This document shows, one piece after another, positions 32,282-42,081 of a DNA stretch of 64,000 bases. This stretch comes from Polaribacter sp. SA4-10. Lineage in GTDB: Bacteria; Bacteroidota; Bacteroidia; Flavobacteriales; Flavobacteriaceae. Location of the stretch: contig NZ_CP019331.1 in NCBI RefSeq assembly GCF_002163835.1, forward strand, positions 1,587,001 through 1,651,000, in the 5' to 3' direction. The notes under the pieces are model-generated. The model had not been told where the DNA came from. It made no database searches and saw nothing but the letters and a program-made list of their open reading frames with translations. How positions within the stretch are numbered: the first letter of the stretch is position 1; each line of letters opens with the position of its first letter. A program made the translations under genes and the position numbers.

Positions 32282-33373
32282 ATGAAAACAATAAACTTTT
32301 CGAGGGTAGATAAAGCGAAGTTCTTTAAAACCTTAAATAAAAGAGTGAATACATATTTTAAAGAAAACGACATAAAGAGAACAGGAAACTGGAAATTGTA
32401 CACAAAAGCAACTTTAATGTTTTCACTTTTTTTAGTTCCTTTTATTTTAATACTTACCGTTTCTATGCCTCAATGGGCACTTTTAATTCTGACTATTTTA
32501 AGTGGAATTGGAATGGCTGGAGTTGGAATGAATGTAATGCATGACAGTAATCATGATTCATTTTCTAGCAAAAACTGGGTAAATAAATTAATGGGAAGCA
32601 GCATTTACATTTTAGCTGGTAACGTATATAATTGGAAAGTACAACACAATGTTTTACACCATACGTTTACCAATGTAAAAGACCATGATGAAGATATTGA
32701 TGCAGGTAGAATTATTCGTTTTTCTAAGCACACAAAATGGCTTAAAATTCATAAACTTCAAAAGTATTATTCCATTTTTCTATATGGGTTATTAACCATA
32801 AACTGGGCAATAACTACAGATGTTAAACAAATGCATGGATATTTAAAACGTAAATTATCATACGGGAAATTTCCAAATCCAAAAATGGAATGGACGAAAT
32901 TAATAATTTCAAAAATTGTCTATTATTCACTTTGGATTGTTTTACCATTATTAGTTTTAGACATTGCATGGTGGAAAGTATTAGTTGGATTTTTTGTAAT
33001 GCATTATACTGCAGGTATGATCTTAAGTTTGGTTTTTCAATTGGCACATATTGTACCCAATACAGAAATGCCAATTCCAGATAAAGATGGAAATTTAGAA
33101 CACACTTGGGCAGTCCATCAATTATATACAACATCTAACTTTGCACCTAGTAATTGGTTGGTAAACTTCTATACCGGTGGTTTAAATCATCAAGTTGAAC
33201 ATCATATTTTTCCACATATATCTCATGTCCATTATGATAAATTAGCTAAAATTGTAAAAGAAACCGCTAAAGAATTTAATTTGCCTTATAACGAATATGA
33301 AACAATGCGTAAAGCAGTTGTAGAGCATTTTAGACATTTAGGTGTTCTAGGAAAAAAACCAGAATTAGCATAA
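32282..33373 (+). CDS. Membrane fatty-acid (acyl-CoA/acyl-lipid) desaturase
   Basis: A di-iron enzyme that introduces a double bond in fatty acyl chains at the membrane. The 363 residues have the three histidine boxes: HDSNHDSF (about residue 87), HNVLHHTFTN (about 123) and HQVEHHIFP (about 303), with hydrophobic segments between them. The third box with Gln/His before HH points to the delta-5/delta-6-type 'front-end' desaturase family, but there is no N-terminal cytochrome b5 domain. Regiospecificity cannot be read from the sequence. The aminotransferase gene follows after 26 bases, so co-transcription is likely. Confidence 0.92.
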   Translation: MKTINFSRVDKAKFFKTLNKRVNTYFKENDIKRTGNWKLYTKATLMFSLFLVPFILILTVSMPQWALLILTILSGIGMAGVGMNVMHDSNHDSFSSKNWVNKLMGSSIYILAGNVYNWKVQHNVLHHTFTNVKDHDEDIDAGRIIRFSKHTKWLKIHKLQKYYSIFLYGLLTINWAITTDVKQMHGYLKRKLSYGKFPNPKMEWTKLIISKIVYYSLWIVLPLLVLDIAWWKVLVGFFVMHYTAGMILSLVFQLAHIVPNTEMPIPDKDGNLEHTWAVHQLYTTSNFAPSNWLVNFYTGGLNHQVEHHIFPHISHVHYDKLAKIVKETAKEFNLPYNEYETMRKAVVEHFRHLGVLGKKPELA

Positions 33374-33399
33374 ATAAACAATATCAACTACCAGTAAAA

Positions 33400-34587
33400 A
33401 TGAAACATCCATTATCGGACAGAATTAACAGTTTACCTATTTCTCAAACCTTAGCAATGGCTGCTAAAACAAGAGAATTAAGAGCAGAAGGAAAAGATAT
33501 TATCGGCTTAAGTTTAGGAGAACCAGACTTTAATACACCTGATTTTATTAAAGATGCTGCAATTGAAGCTATCAATCAAAATTACAATTCATACTCTCCA
33601 GTAGATGGATACTTAGAATTAAAAGAAGCTATTTGCGTAAAATTTAAACGTGATAATGATTTAGTATACAAACCAAGTCAAGTAGTAGTTTCTACAGGTG
33701 CAAAACAATCTATTGCAAATATTGCACAAGTATTATTAAACCCAGGAGACGAAGTTTTATTACCAGCTCCTTATTGGGTAAGTTACTCTGCAATAGCTAT
33801 TTTGTGTGAAGCAACGTATGTAGAGATTCCTTCTTCTATAGAGAATGATTTTAAAATCACTCCAGCACAATTAGAAGCATCAATTACGCCTAAAACAAAA
33901 ATGATTTTCTTTAACTCGCCAAACAACCCAAGTGGAACTATTTATAGTGAAGCTGAGTATAGAGCATTGGCAGCAGTTTTAGAAAATCACCCACAGATTT
34001 TCATTTTATCAGATGAAATCTATGAACATATAAATTACGATTCAAAACCATTTAGTTTTGCTGCAATTGAAAGTATGTATGACAGAACTATTACTGTAAA
34101 TGGATTAGCAAAAGCATTTGCTATGACAGGATGGAGAGTTGGTTACATTGGTGCACCAGAATGGATTGCTAAAGCATGTACAAAAATGCAAGGTCAAATT
34201 ACTTCTGGAACTAACTGTATTGCTCAGAGAGCAGCAATTACAGCCGTTTTAGCACCTGTTTCTAAAATACAATATATGGTAGATGAGTTTAAAACTCGTA
34301 GAGACATCGTAATTGGTTTATTAAGAGAAATTGATGGCTTTAAAGTAAATGTTCCTGAAGGTGCTTTTTATGTATTTCCAGATGTTTCTGATTTCTTCGG
34401 AAAAACTTTTGATGGAATAAAAATAGAAAATGCAAGTGATTTTTCTTTATTCTTACTAGAAAAAGCAAATGTTGCCACGGTAACGGGTGAAGCTTTTGGT
34501 ACTCCAAACTGTATCAGATTATCATACGCAGCTTCAGAATTACAAATTCGAGAAGCAATTAAGAGAATTAAAAAAGCTTTAAGTTAA
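33400..34587 (+). CDS. Aspartate aminotransferase-type PLP enzyme (class I)
   Basis: A fold-type I aminotransferase of 395 residues. It has SLGEPDFNTPDFI near residue 38, VSTGAKQSIAN, FNSPNNPSGTIYS, the SDEIYEHINYD segment and the PLP lysine motif VNGLAKAFAMTGWRVGYIGAP (Lys near residue 235), ending in NCIRLSYAAS. This is the class of prephenate/aspartate aminotransferases widespread outside enterobacteria. Aspartate is the likeliest donor, but the exact substrate is not settled by sequence. It follows the desaturase on the same strand and ends at a strong terminator. Confidence 0.92.
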   Translation: MKHPLSDRINSLPISQTLAMAAKTRELRAEGKDIIGLSLGEPDFNTPDFIKDAAIEAINQNYNSYSPVDGYLELKEAICVKFKRDNDLVYKPSQVVVSTGAKQSIANIAQVLLNPGDEVLLPAPYWVSYSAIAILCEATYVEIPSSIENDFKITPAQLEASITPKTKMIFFNSPNNPSGTIYSEAEYRALAAVLENHPQIFILSDEIYEHINYDSKPFSFAAIESMYDRTITVNGLAKAFAMTGWRVGYIGAPEWIAKACTKMQGQITSGTNCIAQRAAITAVLAPVSKIQYMVDEFKTRRDIVIGLLREIDGFKVNVPEGAFYVFPDVSDFFGKTFDGIKIENASDFSLFLLEKANVATVTGEAFGTPNCIRLSYAASELQIREAIKRIKKALS

Positions 34588-34609
34588 AAACGTAAACAAA
34601 TAAATATTA

Positions 34610-34640
34610 AAATCTCACAGTGCTGATGTGAGATTTTTTT
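34610..34640 (+). terminator. Terminator after the aminotransferase gene
   Basis: AAATCTCACA (34610-34619) pairs with TGTGAGATTT (34627-34636) and runs into T. Confidence 0.92.
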
Positions 34641-34664
34641 TGTTTTGGCGTGCCCTTTTAGGTC

Positions 34665-34740
34665 AGGCTTTTCGCACTCGCTTTTTTTATGCTGAATTTA
34701 TTTTAGCCTAAAAAAGAGCTCAAACAAATGCTTCAATCCT
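34665..34740 (-). repeat. Structured interspersed element, copy B
   Basis: Minus-strand counterpart of 28361-28433. ATTGAAGCATTTGTTTGAG is followed by a T-run hairpin with a different apical stem (GCT/AGC), then AAAAAAAGCGAGTGCGAAAAG. The outer stem is AGG (34738-34740) / CCT (34665-34667), where copy A has CCCG/CGGG. Upstream bases (TTTGCAAATATACTTGC) also resemble those ahead of copy A. Confidence 0.85.
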
Positions 34741-34791
34741 TCACGCAAGTATATTTGCAAACTAATTTATTCATTCTTATTTAGTCGTATT

Positions 34792-35007
34792 TTAAGATAT
34801 TGTCATAATAATCAAAAAAGCAAATAACGAAACTTGTAAAATTGTTCCGGTCTGACTTTCTATTTTTCCATGGTGATTTAAAACTAAAGATTTTATGCTA
34901 GACAATGATTTAGACTTCTCTAATCTTACACTTTTTTTTATCTGTTGTTTATAAATAGAAGTTAAAATCCCTCTTTCTTCAATTGCTGATGTTTGCAAAT
35001 ATTTCAT
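34792..35007 (-). CDS. Small hypothetical protein with C-terminal membrane helix
   Basis: A 71-residue frame starting ATG 35005-35007. It has a Lys/Ser-rich soluble part (residues 1-52) and a final hydrophobic helix LQVSLFAFLIIMTIS, a tail-anchor layout. I recognise no family and see no standard promoter within 60 bases upstream. It lies below the terminator of the large secreted protein, so it would need its own transcription. Coding status is uncertain. Confidence 0.4.
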   Translation of the reverse strand: MKYLQTSAIEERGILTSIYKQQIKKSVRLEKSKSLSSIKSLVLNHHGKIESQTGTILQVSLFAFLIIMTIS

Positions 35008-35127
35008 GGTGTTTAATTTAATTGATTATATAAAATAGACGACACAAAAAAAAAATGTTACAGAACTAAAAGTTAGGAAAATCTTAAAAAACAATATTTT
35101 ACAGGATTAATGGTTTACCCCGATGAG

Positions 35128-35179
35128 AAAAAAAATAACAATATTTCATAATTAATTTAAAATTATGAAATATTGTTAT
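35128..35179 (-). terminator. Terminator of the T9SS cargo gene
   Basis: A perfect 19-bp stem (35135-35153 with 35161-35179, seven-base loop) followed on the minus strand by eight T. It lies 22 bases beyond the stop codon. Confidence 0.93.
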
Positions 35180-35200
35180 AAAAAATAAGAGAGTTTACCC

Positions 35201-37843
35201 TTAGTTTACGATCAGTTTTATCGTTTTATAATTTCTGTAATCATTTCCTATCTTAACAAAATATAATCCAGAACTTAAGCCTTCCTTTAGAATCGTAATT
35301 TTGTTATTTCCAATTACAGTATTTTCTTCTATCTTTTTTAATAATGCACCCGTTAAACTATAAATTTCAATACCTGTATTCGCATCAACTTCAGAATAGA
35401 AACTTAATTGCGAATTAGAAGACATTGGGTTTGGCGTTAACAATGCCTCATTTTGTGCAATAACTTCAGAAGCTACTCCTAAAACTTGTTGCGTAAACTG
35501 AATATCTTTTATATTCATAACTTTTAGCACCTCTTCTACTCCATCAGAAGACATTGTAAAAACAATATTTACCGCATCATTTAAATCTAAAACTCCTTCT
35601 GTTGCAGAAACAAAATGTGCAAAAGGAATTGCATAATGACTTTCAGTTTCGTTAAGTTTTATTGTTGTTCTATATTGATTTTCCCAAGCTCCTATACCTT
35701 CTTTAATAATTGTTATTTCTAGATCTCCTGTTCCATTTGCATCTAACTCTAAAACATCATATTCAGATAAATCTACAGCAGTAAATCTTGGTGTAAATGA
35801 TCTAAAGGCAGAAACATATTCACTTGTAGTTGCATTTAAAGAAATATTTCTTTCTACTCTATAACCACTTCCTGTATAAATGTTATCATTTTGAGTGATT
35901 GTAAACTCATTAACAGTTGTACCTGTAGCAGAATCATCTTTTCCCCAAACACCATCAGACATAAATAAATCATCTGGGGTTAAATTGTACTCGTTTTCTA
36001 TTCTAAAACCAATATCAAAAATATTTCCTGTTTCAATTACCAACGTTTCAATGTAATTTCCAGTTAATGCTACAGTTTGATTAAAATACGCTGTATCTGA
36101 AGTTTCTGTTCTTTTAAACCCTGCATCAATAACTACGCTTCTACTTTTTCTTACATTTATTAACTCTAATTCTAAAGTTCCATTTATATATGCACCTTTT
36201 TTAACAAATACAGGTGGTGGACTTGATGTATTGTAATTTGAAATAGGTTTCTGAACATCAAATAAAGCTAATGCTTCTTGACCTAAAGTTAGTAAATCAT
36301 CTATACTATTAGTCCAAATTTGAAAATTATAATAAGTAGCACCTGCCTCATATTTATCAATATTCCAGTGACTATCTATTTCAAAATTTGCTTCATTGTT
36401 TGCCAATCTTCCAGAAAAACTTAAAACAAATTCCTTAGTACCATTGCTGTTTTTTATAATAGATTTAATAAACTGTACACCTCCTTCACCGCCATCGCCT
36501 TCTTCACTTTCTTCTCCAAATAATTCTATTGTAGAAACCGATAATAATTCTGCACCTAATAATCTATCGCAAATAAATTTTGTATGCTCATACACACCGT
36601 TTTCAGTTTTTGTTGCTAAAACAACAGCAACTGTTTCATTGCCTTTCACATAATCTACAGAATATAGTTCTGTTGCATTTGTAATTGCTATTAAATCTGA
36701 TGGTGAAGACTCTACTGCTGTAGCACCAGTAATTACATCTAAAGGAATTAAATCAATCAAACTAAAATTACCACTTTTTACTGCTGTTTTTTTGTAATTT
36801 TTAGATTTTTCTACTCTTTTAGCATTTACCTTATCAAACTTATAATTATCTTTTATTCTTAAATAATTTCTTTGATTAATTTTTTGAGAAAGACGGTCAT
36901 TACTTTCTAAACCTCCATCACTACCACTAGAAACTTGTGGTACAAGAACAGGACAAGCTGCAACACCAGAACAAGAAGGATCATCACAATCTACCAATCC
37001 GTCTCCGTCATCATCAACACCATTTATACAATCTTCTTGAGGAACAGGTGCTGTTGGACATCTTGCTCCATCATTTAAACTACTTGATGGCCCATATGCA
37101 AATAGGTTAGAATCTAACGTATCACCAATATTTAAAGATTGTACATTTTGAATTACGTATACCGTTCCTGTTTGGTTTGCAGACACATAAAACCTTCCTG
37201 ATACATCAAAATAAACAGCTCCGTATGTATAATTCAAACCTGATAAGATTGGTACTTCTCCTAAATCTACTACTTCACTAGTAGTTGCATTAATTCTATA
37301 TAAATGATTTGTTTTTTTTTCAACTGTATACAAATGACCGTCAACTGAATTAAAGGCCCAGTCATGAATACTAATACTTTTTGATAAAGTTTCACTACTT
37401 ATAAATTGAGTATACGAAGAAGATTCTGGGTTTAAATCAATTTTAGAATATTCAGTACCTCCTCCTTTTACATAATAAATTCCATCAGAACTTACATCTC
37501 CAATATATCTTCCTGAATCTGGCAACTCATCTATAAAAAAAGTTTCTACTTGAAAGTTTTTTCCAATTTTTACAATCGTTTTACTCGGTGTACTTAATGC
37601 TCCCCAAATATATCCATCAGCAGGATTGTAACCTACTGCATTAATACTTCCTTCCGTGAGATTTTCTGACACCAAATAAGAGCTACCTGAAGCTAAATCT
37701 AAAGCATATACATCATTTCTTTGAAATAAATAGGCATTATAATCACAATTAAAAGGTTCGCTTTGTGCGTTAATTGTAGCACTTACTATTAAACTAAAAA
37801 AGAATAAAATTCTAATTTTTTGTAATTGTAAAGTTGTTTTCAT
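35201..37843 (-). CDS. Secreted T9SS cargo protein with DUF6923-like N-terminal domain
   Basis: An 880-residue protein. A signal peptide (cleavage after about residue 26, TINAQ) is followed by a propeller-like domain (about 32-250; GSINAVGYNPADGYIWG, IHDWAFNSVDGHLYTVEK) resembling DUF6923. An Asp-rich loop NGVDDDGDGLVDCDDPSC (about 275-292) looks calcium-binding. A long middle region of unknown fold follows, and the last 75 residues form a type IX secretion sorting domain (LTPNPMSSNSQLSFYS...GIEIYSLTGALLKK...GLYFVKI). It is therefore exported through T9SS and probably surface-attached. Its role could be adhesion or substrate binding; nothing enzymatic is visible. Confidence 0.85.
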   Translation of the reverse strand: MKTTLQLQKIRILFFFSLIVSATINAQSEPFNCDYNAYLFQRNDVYALDLASGSSYLVSENLTEGSINAVGYNPADGYIWGALSTPSKTIVKIGKNFQVETFFIDELPDSGRYIGDVSSDGIYYVKGGGTEYSKIDLNPESSSYTQFISSETLSKSISIHDWAFNSVDGHLYTVEKKTNHLYRINATTSEVVDLGEVPILSGLNYTYGAVYFDVSGRFYVSANQTGTVYVIQNVQSLNIGDTLDSNLFAYGPSSSLNDGARCPTAPVPQEDCINGVDDDGDGLVDCDDPSCSGVAACPVLVPQVSSGSDGGLESNDRLSQKINQRNYLRIKDNYKFDKVNAKRVEKSKNYKKTAVKSGNFSLIDLIPLDVITGATAVESSPSDLIAITNATELYSVDYVKGNETVAVVLATKTENGVYEHTKFICDRLLGAELLSVSTIELFGEESEEGDGGEGGVQFIKSIIKNSNGTKEFVLSFSGRLANNEANFEIDSHWNIDKYEAGATYYNFQIWTNSIDDLLTLGQEALALFDVQKPISNYNTSSPPPVFVKKGAYINGTLELELINVRKSRSVVIDAGFKRTETSDTAYFNQTVALTGNYIETLVIETGNIFDIGFRIENEYNLTPDDLFMSDGVWGKDDSATGTTVNEFTITQNDNIYTGSGYRVERNISLNATTSEYVSAFRSFTPRFTAVDLSEYDVLELDANGTGDLEITIIKEGIGAWENQYRTTIKLNETESHYAIPFAHFVSATEGVLDLNDAVNIVFTMSSDGVEEVLKVMNIKDIQFTQQVLGVASEVIAQNEALLTPNPMSSNSQLSFYSEVDANTGIEIYSLTGALLKKIEENTVIGNNKITILKEGLSSGLYFVKIGNDYRNYKTIKLIVN

Positions 37844-37862
37844 TTCTTTCTATTTTTTTGGG

Positions 37863-37870
37863 CAAAATTA
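37863..37870 (-). promoter_or_regulatory. Promoter -7 element of the T9SS cargo gene
   Basis: Minus-strand TAATTTTG matches TAnnTTTG, 19 bases ahead of the ATG. No -33 TTG is seen at the right distance. Confidence 0.5.
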
Positions 37871-37964
37871 TTAAAAACATCAATTTAAAAACATTAAAGT
37901 AAGTTTATTAGCGAAAACATATAGACAAACGGCATTTTTATAATGATAAGCGAATAGTCATAAA

Positions 37965-37998
37965 TAAAAAAAACCACATCATTTATTGATGTGGTTTT
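37965..37998 (-). terminator. Terminator of the dcw cluster after ftsZ
   Basis: A perfect 12-bp stem AAAACCACATCA (37970-37981) / TGATGTGGTTTT (37987-37998), followed on the minus strand by eight T. It lies 30 bases past the ftsZ stop. Confidence 0.94.
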
Positions 37999-38028
37999 TA
38001 GAAATTTAAAAAGTTATTGTGCCGCTGA

Positions 38029-39924
38029 CTAGTCTACATTATCATGTAAAAATGAATTATTAGATTTAAAATCTAGTTGGTCATTATCTGTATTAATAGA
38101 TGTTTTGGTTTTACTTATAGATGAATTTACATCTAAATCTACACCCAATCTTTTATATGCAGGCTGACGCTCTATTTCATCTATGTTTTTGTTTAATTGA
38201 TCATTAAACTTATAGTTGAAACCTTTCATCTTTTTACGTCTTTCTTCTGCTCTCTTTTGTAATTCACTTATCGTTAAATCTAAAGGAGAAACTTCTTCAC
38301 TTCTAGTTGCAATCTCATTAATTTCTACTTGTGGTTGTGCCGTTTTTAACTCGAAATTAATTTCTTCTTCAACAATTTTTGTTTCAATAATTCTTGAACT
38401 TTTACCTATTGTTGGTTGGGCATCAAAATCTTCTAAAACATAACGTGTTTCTTCTTCTTTTTTCTCAGAAGCGACTTCTTTTGCTCCAAAAACTTCAATA
38501 TCGTTTGCATTTGTTGCAGTTTCTTCATTTAAATTAAAACGAATTTCATTTTTTTCTATTACTTCTGTATATGAATTAAGAGGTAAATCAAATAATAAAT
38601 CTGCTTGTATCTGTTGAGGCTCTTCTTCTACTATTTCTTCAACAGGAGTAATATTAGTAATAATAAAATCTTCTTCAGATACCTTTTCAAGTGAAATTTC
38701 ATCGTATGAAACTGGCATATCTGTAATAAATTCTGAAGTTGAAATTAAATCCATTTTTGGTGAAACTTCTTGAACATCATCTTCTAAAACATGAATAATC
38801 TTTTCTTCAACTTTATTAGAAATTGGCATATCTAATGTTGGCGTTTTAGAAATGGTTTTATCAGAAAAATCATAGGTTGCTTTTTGCTCATCTTCTAACG
38901 TATGAACAATCTTCTTTACTTCAGTATTTGTAATTGTACTTTGTTGATCTGCAGCAAAACCAGTTGCAACAATTGTTACAGAGATTGCATCTCCTAACTT
39001 ATCATCTTCACCAATACCCATAATAATGTTTGCATCATAACCTGCTTCATCTTGAATGTGATCGTTAATTTCTCCGATTTCATCTAAAGTAACTTCATTG
39101 GTTCCTGATACAATTAATAACAAAACATTCTTTGCTCCTGTAATTTTATTATCATTTAATAAAGGAGAATCTAATGCTTTTACAATTGCATTTTTAGCTC
39201 TATTCTTACCTTCTTCTTTAGCAGAACCCATAATTGCAGTTCCACTATTAGAAAGTACTGTTTTAGCATCATGTAAATCTATATTTTGTTTATAGTGATG
39301 TGTTATAACTTCAGCAATTCCTTTAGAAGCAGTAGATAAAACTTCATCCGCTTTAGAGAAACCAGCTTTAAAACCTAGGTTTCCATAAACTTCACGTAAC
39401 TTATTATTATTTATTACAATTAAAGAATCTACATTTTGGCGCAATTGATCGATTCCTAATTGAGCTTGTTTAGAGCGTCTTCTTCCTTCAAACTGAAATG
39501 GCATTGTTACAATACCAACAGTTAAAATATCCATATCTTTTGCAATTTTTGCAATAATTGGAGCTGCTCCAGTACCAGTACCACCTCCCATACCAGCTGT
39601 AATAAATACCATTTTTGTTTGGGTATTTAACATTTGCTGAATCTCTTGCATACTTTCTTTAGCAGCCTGAGCCCCCACTTCTGGGTTTGCTCCCGCTCCT
39701 AAACCAGAAGTTAAGTTCACTCCTAATTGTATTTTATTTGGAACAGGACTGTTTTCTAAAGCTTGAGAATCTGTATTACAGATTACAAAATCTACTCCTT
39801 TAATATGTTGTGTAAACATATGGTTTACAGCGTTGCTTCCACCGCCTCCAACACCAATTACTTTAATGGTATTAGACTGTGTTTTTGGCATGTCAAATGA
39901 AATGTTATCAAATTCTGTGCTCAT
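38029..39924 (-). CDS. ftsZ: Cell division protein FtsZ
   Basis: The tubulin-like GTPase of the Z-ring. The 631 residues include [13 protein letters not shown], the GTP signature GGGTGTG (113-119), the T7-loop region and NxDxxD-type contacts within the first 330 residues. A long acidic, poorly conserved tail (about 340-600) follows, typical of Bacteroidota FtsZ, ending in a basic region [30 protein letters not shown] before the C-terminus. It is the last gene of the dcw cluster, 90 bases below ftsA. Confidence 0.97.
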   Translation of the reverse strand: MSTEFDNISFDMPKTQSNTIKVIGVGGGGSNAVNHMFTQHIKGVDFVICNTDSQALENSPVPNKIQLGVNLTSGLGAGANPEVGAQAAKESMQEIQQMLNTQTKMVFITAGMGGGTGTGAAPIIAKIAKDMDILTVGIVTMPFQFEGRRRSKQAQLGIDQLRQNVDSLIVINNNKLREVYGNLGFKAGFSKADEVLSTASKGIAEVITHHYKQNIDLHDAKTVLSNSGTAIMGSAKEEGKNRAKNAIVKALDSPLLNDNKITGAKNVLLLIVSGTNEVTLDEIGEINDHIQDEAGYDANIIMGIGEDDKLGDAISVTIVATGFAADQQSTITNTEVKKIVHTLEDEQKATYDFSDKTISKTPTLDMPISNKVEEKIIHVLEDDVQEVSPKMDLISTSEFITDMPVSYDEISLEKVSEEDFIITNITPVEEIVEEEPQQIQADLLFDLPLNSYTEVIEKNEIRFNLNEETATNANDIEVFGAKEVASEKKEEETRYVLEDFDAQPTIGKSSRIIETKIVEEEINFELKTAQPQVEINEIATRSEEVSPLDLTISELQKRAEERRKKMKGFNYKFNDQLNKNIDEIERQPAYKRLGVDLDVNSSISKTKTSINTDNDQLDFKSNNSFLHDNVD

Positions 39925-40014
39925 AATAACGTAACTTTTATATTTTAATTTTTCCTTTTACTATTTATTCTCACTGAATATTGTTCTTGCTAAACAATAT
40001 TGCTTTCTAAATTT

Positions 40015-41349
40015 CTATTCTGCGTTGTCTAAAAAATCCTTTAAACCTTCTGTAAATTTCTCGAAAAATGATTTCTTTTTTGGCTTTGGTTTTTCTTCAA
40101 CTACCGGTTTTACTTCAGAAATTTCATCTTCTTGAGTTTCATCTAAAATTTCTTTTACAGATTCTTCAATCTCTTCCTCTTCTTTAGAATCACTATTTAA
40201 ACCTTCTATTAACAATCCAACTGCTGTTGCATAAGATGGGCTTGATAATGCATCATCAGAATCTCCTGCTAAATGCTCATTAGGATATCCAATTCTTGCA
40301 TCCATGCCTGTAATATATTCTACTAACTGGCGTAAGTGTTTTAATTGAGCTCCACCTCCTGTTAAAACAATACCTGCAATTAATTTGCCTTTTGCAGTTT
40401 CATGTCCGTAATTTTTTATCTCTAAATACACATGCTCAATAATTTCTTGAACTCTTGCATGTATAATTTTTGAAAGATTTTTTAACGTAATTTCTTTTGG
40501 TTCTCTACCTCTTAACCCAGGAATAGAAACAATTTCTGTTTCTTTATTTTCTCCTGGCCATGCAGAACCAAATTTAATTTTCAATAATTCAGCTTGCTTT
40601 TCAATAATTGAACAACCTTCTTTTATATCATCTGTAATTACATTTCCTCCAAAAGGAATAACGGCAGTATGACGAATGATTCCGTCTTTAAAAATGGCTA
40701 AATCTGTTGTTCCACCACCGATATCAATTAATGCAACTCCGGCTTCTTTTTCTTCTTGACTTAATACTGCTGATGCTGATGCTAAAGGCTCTAAAGTAAT
40801 ATCTGCCAAATCTAAATCTGCACTTTTTACACATCGTCCAATATTTCTTATTGATGAAACTTGCCCAACTACAACATGAAAATTAGCTTCTAATCGACCA
40901 CCATACATTCCTATTGGTTCTTTAATATCAGCTTGAGAATCAACTTTAAATTCTTGTGGTAACACATGAATAATTTCTTCTCCAGGTAACATGACCAACT
41001 TATGAACTTGATTTACTAAATTTTCAATATCATCTTCATCTATTACTTCATCTGCATTATTTCTTGTGATATAATCACTGTGATGTAAACTTCTAATATG
41101 CTGTCCAGCAATACCTACAACAACTTCTTCAATTTTTACACCAGAAACACTTTCTGCTTCATCTACAGCTTGTTGAATAGAATGTATGGTTTGTGTAATA
41201 TTACTCACTACACCGCGTTTTACACCTAAACTTTTAGCTTTTCCGATTCCAATAACCTCAATTTTGTCGTATTCATTTTTACGACCAATCATGGCAACAA
41301 TTTTGGTTGTACCAATATCTAAACCAACAGCTATTTTATTGTTTTCCAT
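40015..41349 (-). CDS. ftsA: Cell division protein FtsA
   Basis: An actin-like ATPase that anchors FtsZ to the membrane. The 444 residues contain phosphate-1 GLDIGTTKIVAMIG, the SHS2/1C region with VGIAGQHIRSLHHSDYI, phosphate-2 ALIDIGGGTTDLAIF, and the adenosine motif GIVLTGGGAQLKHL. An acidic linker leads to the C-terminal amphipathic helix KKKSFFEKFTEGLKDFL that binds the membrane. It begins six bases after ftsQ. Confidence 0.97.
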   Translation of the reverse strand: MENNKIAVGLDIGTTKIVAMIGRKNEYDKIEVIGIGKAKSLGVKRGVVSNITQTIHSIQQAVDEAESVSGVKIEEVVVGIAGQHIRSLHHSDYITRNNADEVIDEDDIENLVNQVHKLVMLPGEEIIHVLPQEFKVDSQADIKEPIGMYGGRLEANFHVVVGQVSSIRNIGRCVKSADLDLADITLEPLASASAVLSQEEKEAGVALIDIGGGTTDLAIFKDGIIRHTAVIPFGGNVITDDIKEGCSIIEKQAELLKIKFGSAWPGENKETEIVSIPGLRGREPKEITLKNLSKIIHARVQEIIEHVYLEIKNYGHETAKGKLIAGIVLTGGGAQLKHLRQLVEYITGMDARIGYPNEHLAGDSDDALSSPSYATAVGLLIEGLNSDSKEEEEIEESVKEILDETQEDEISEVKPVVEEKPKPKKKSFFEKFTEGLKDFLDNAE

Positions 41350-41355
41350 TTTGAT

Positions 41356-42081
41356 CTATTTTGTGCACACAACTTGGTTGTGATATTTTACATTAATCGT
41401 TTTGTAATTCTCTATTGTTTTGTCTAAAAATGTCTTGTTATAAAACGCTTTTAACTTCTTAAATTTCACATCGATATTCGTTAATCTTCCGAAATCAATT
41501 TTATAATCTCCACTTCTCATGGAAAATTGATACTCTTCATCAGCACTTTTATGAATTCCTACCACCTCTTTTTGCAAAAAACTATCTGCTAAAATTACGG
41601 ATATCAAAGGCAAAATTTCTTTAATATCTTCATCATTTTCAACACCAGAAACCAACATAACTCTTGCCGAATAATTATCTGACAAAGGTACTTTTACACC
41701 TTGTTTATCAACATAATAAGATTCTTTATTAGAAATGAATCTTGCTACAGGTGTTCGTTGTTTTATGGTAGATTTTAACTGACCTCCAATCGTTAAAAAA
41801 ACGGATGCATTTTCAACATAAGGGTTTTTGGCCACTTTCTTCTCTAAACCGTATAAATTTATCACAGATTTTGCTAGGTTTTGCACCGTTTTGTTATTTT
41901 GTATTAACAATTTATCAACCATAGAATGGGTTAAAAAACTATTCTCTCCAGCTTCAAATTCCACAATAATTTCAGTCACTTTTTTTTCCTCATTTCTCTT
42001 TGATGAAAAACTATATAAAAAGCCTAAAATGACTATTAACACTAGGAATAACAAATATTTTAAAAACCTTTTAAATTGCAT
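41356..42081 (-). CDS. ftsQ: Cell division protein FtsQ/DivIB
   Basis: A 241-residue bitopic protein with an N-terminal membrane helix (FLKYLLFLVLIVILGFLYSF), a POTRA-like segment (LTHSMVDKLLIQN...VENASVFLTIGGQLKSTIKQRTPVARFI) and a periplasmic domain with YYVDKQGVKVPLS. It is part of the FtsQ-FtsL-FtsB divisome subcomplex. Its start overlaps the murC stop by 11 bases. The sequence is divergent, as usual for FtsQ; position and motifs together make the call. Confidence 0.92.
   Translation of the reverse strand: MQFKRFLKYLLFLVLIVILGFLYSFSSKRNEEKKVTEIIVEFEAGENSFLTHSMVDKLLIQNNKTVQNLAKSVINLYGLEKKVAKNPYVENASVFLTIGGQLKSTIKQRTPVARFISNKESYYVDKQGVKVPLSDNYSARVMLVSGVENDEDIKEILPLISVILADSFLQKEVVGIHKSADEEYQFSMRSGDYKIDFGRLTNIDVKFKKLKAFYNKTFLDKTIENYKTINVKYHNQVVCTK

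Noticed and set aside
34750-34757. Plus-strand TATATTTG box as a promoter
   Set aside because: No TTG at the right spacing and no gene or structured RNA downstream in that direction.
35008-35200. Second small gene between the 71-residue ORF and the T9SS gene
   Set aside because: The region is mainly a 19-bp terminator stem and A/T runs; no frame with a plausible start was found.
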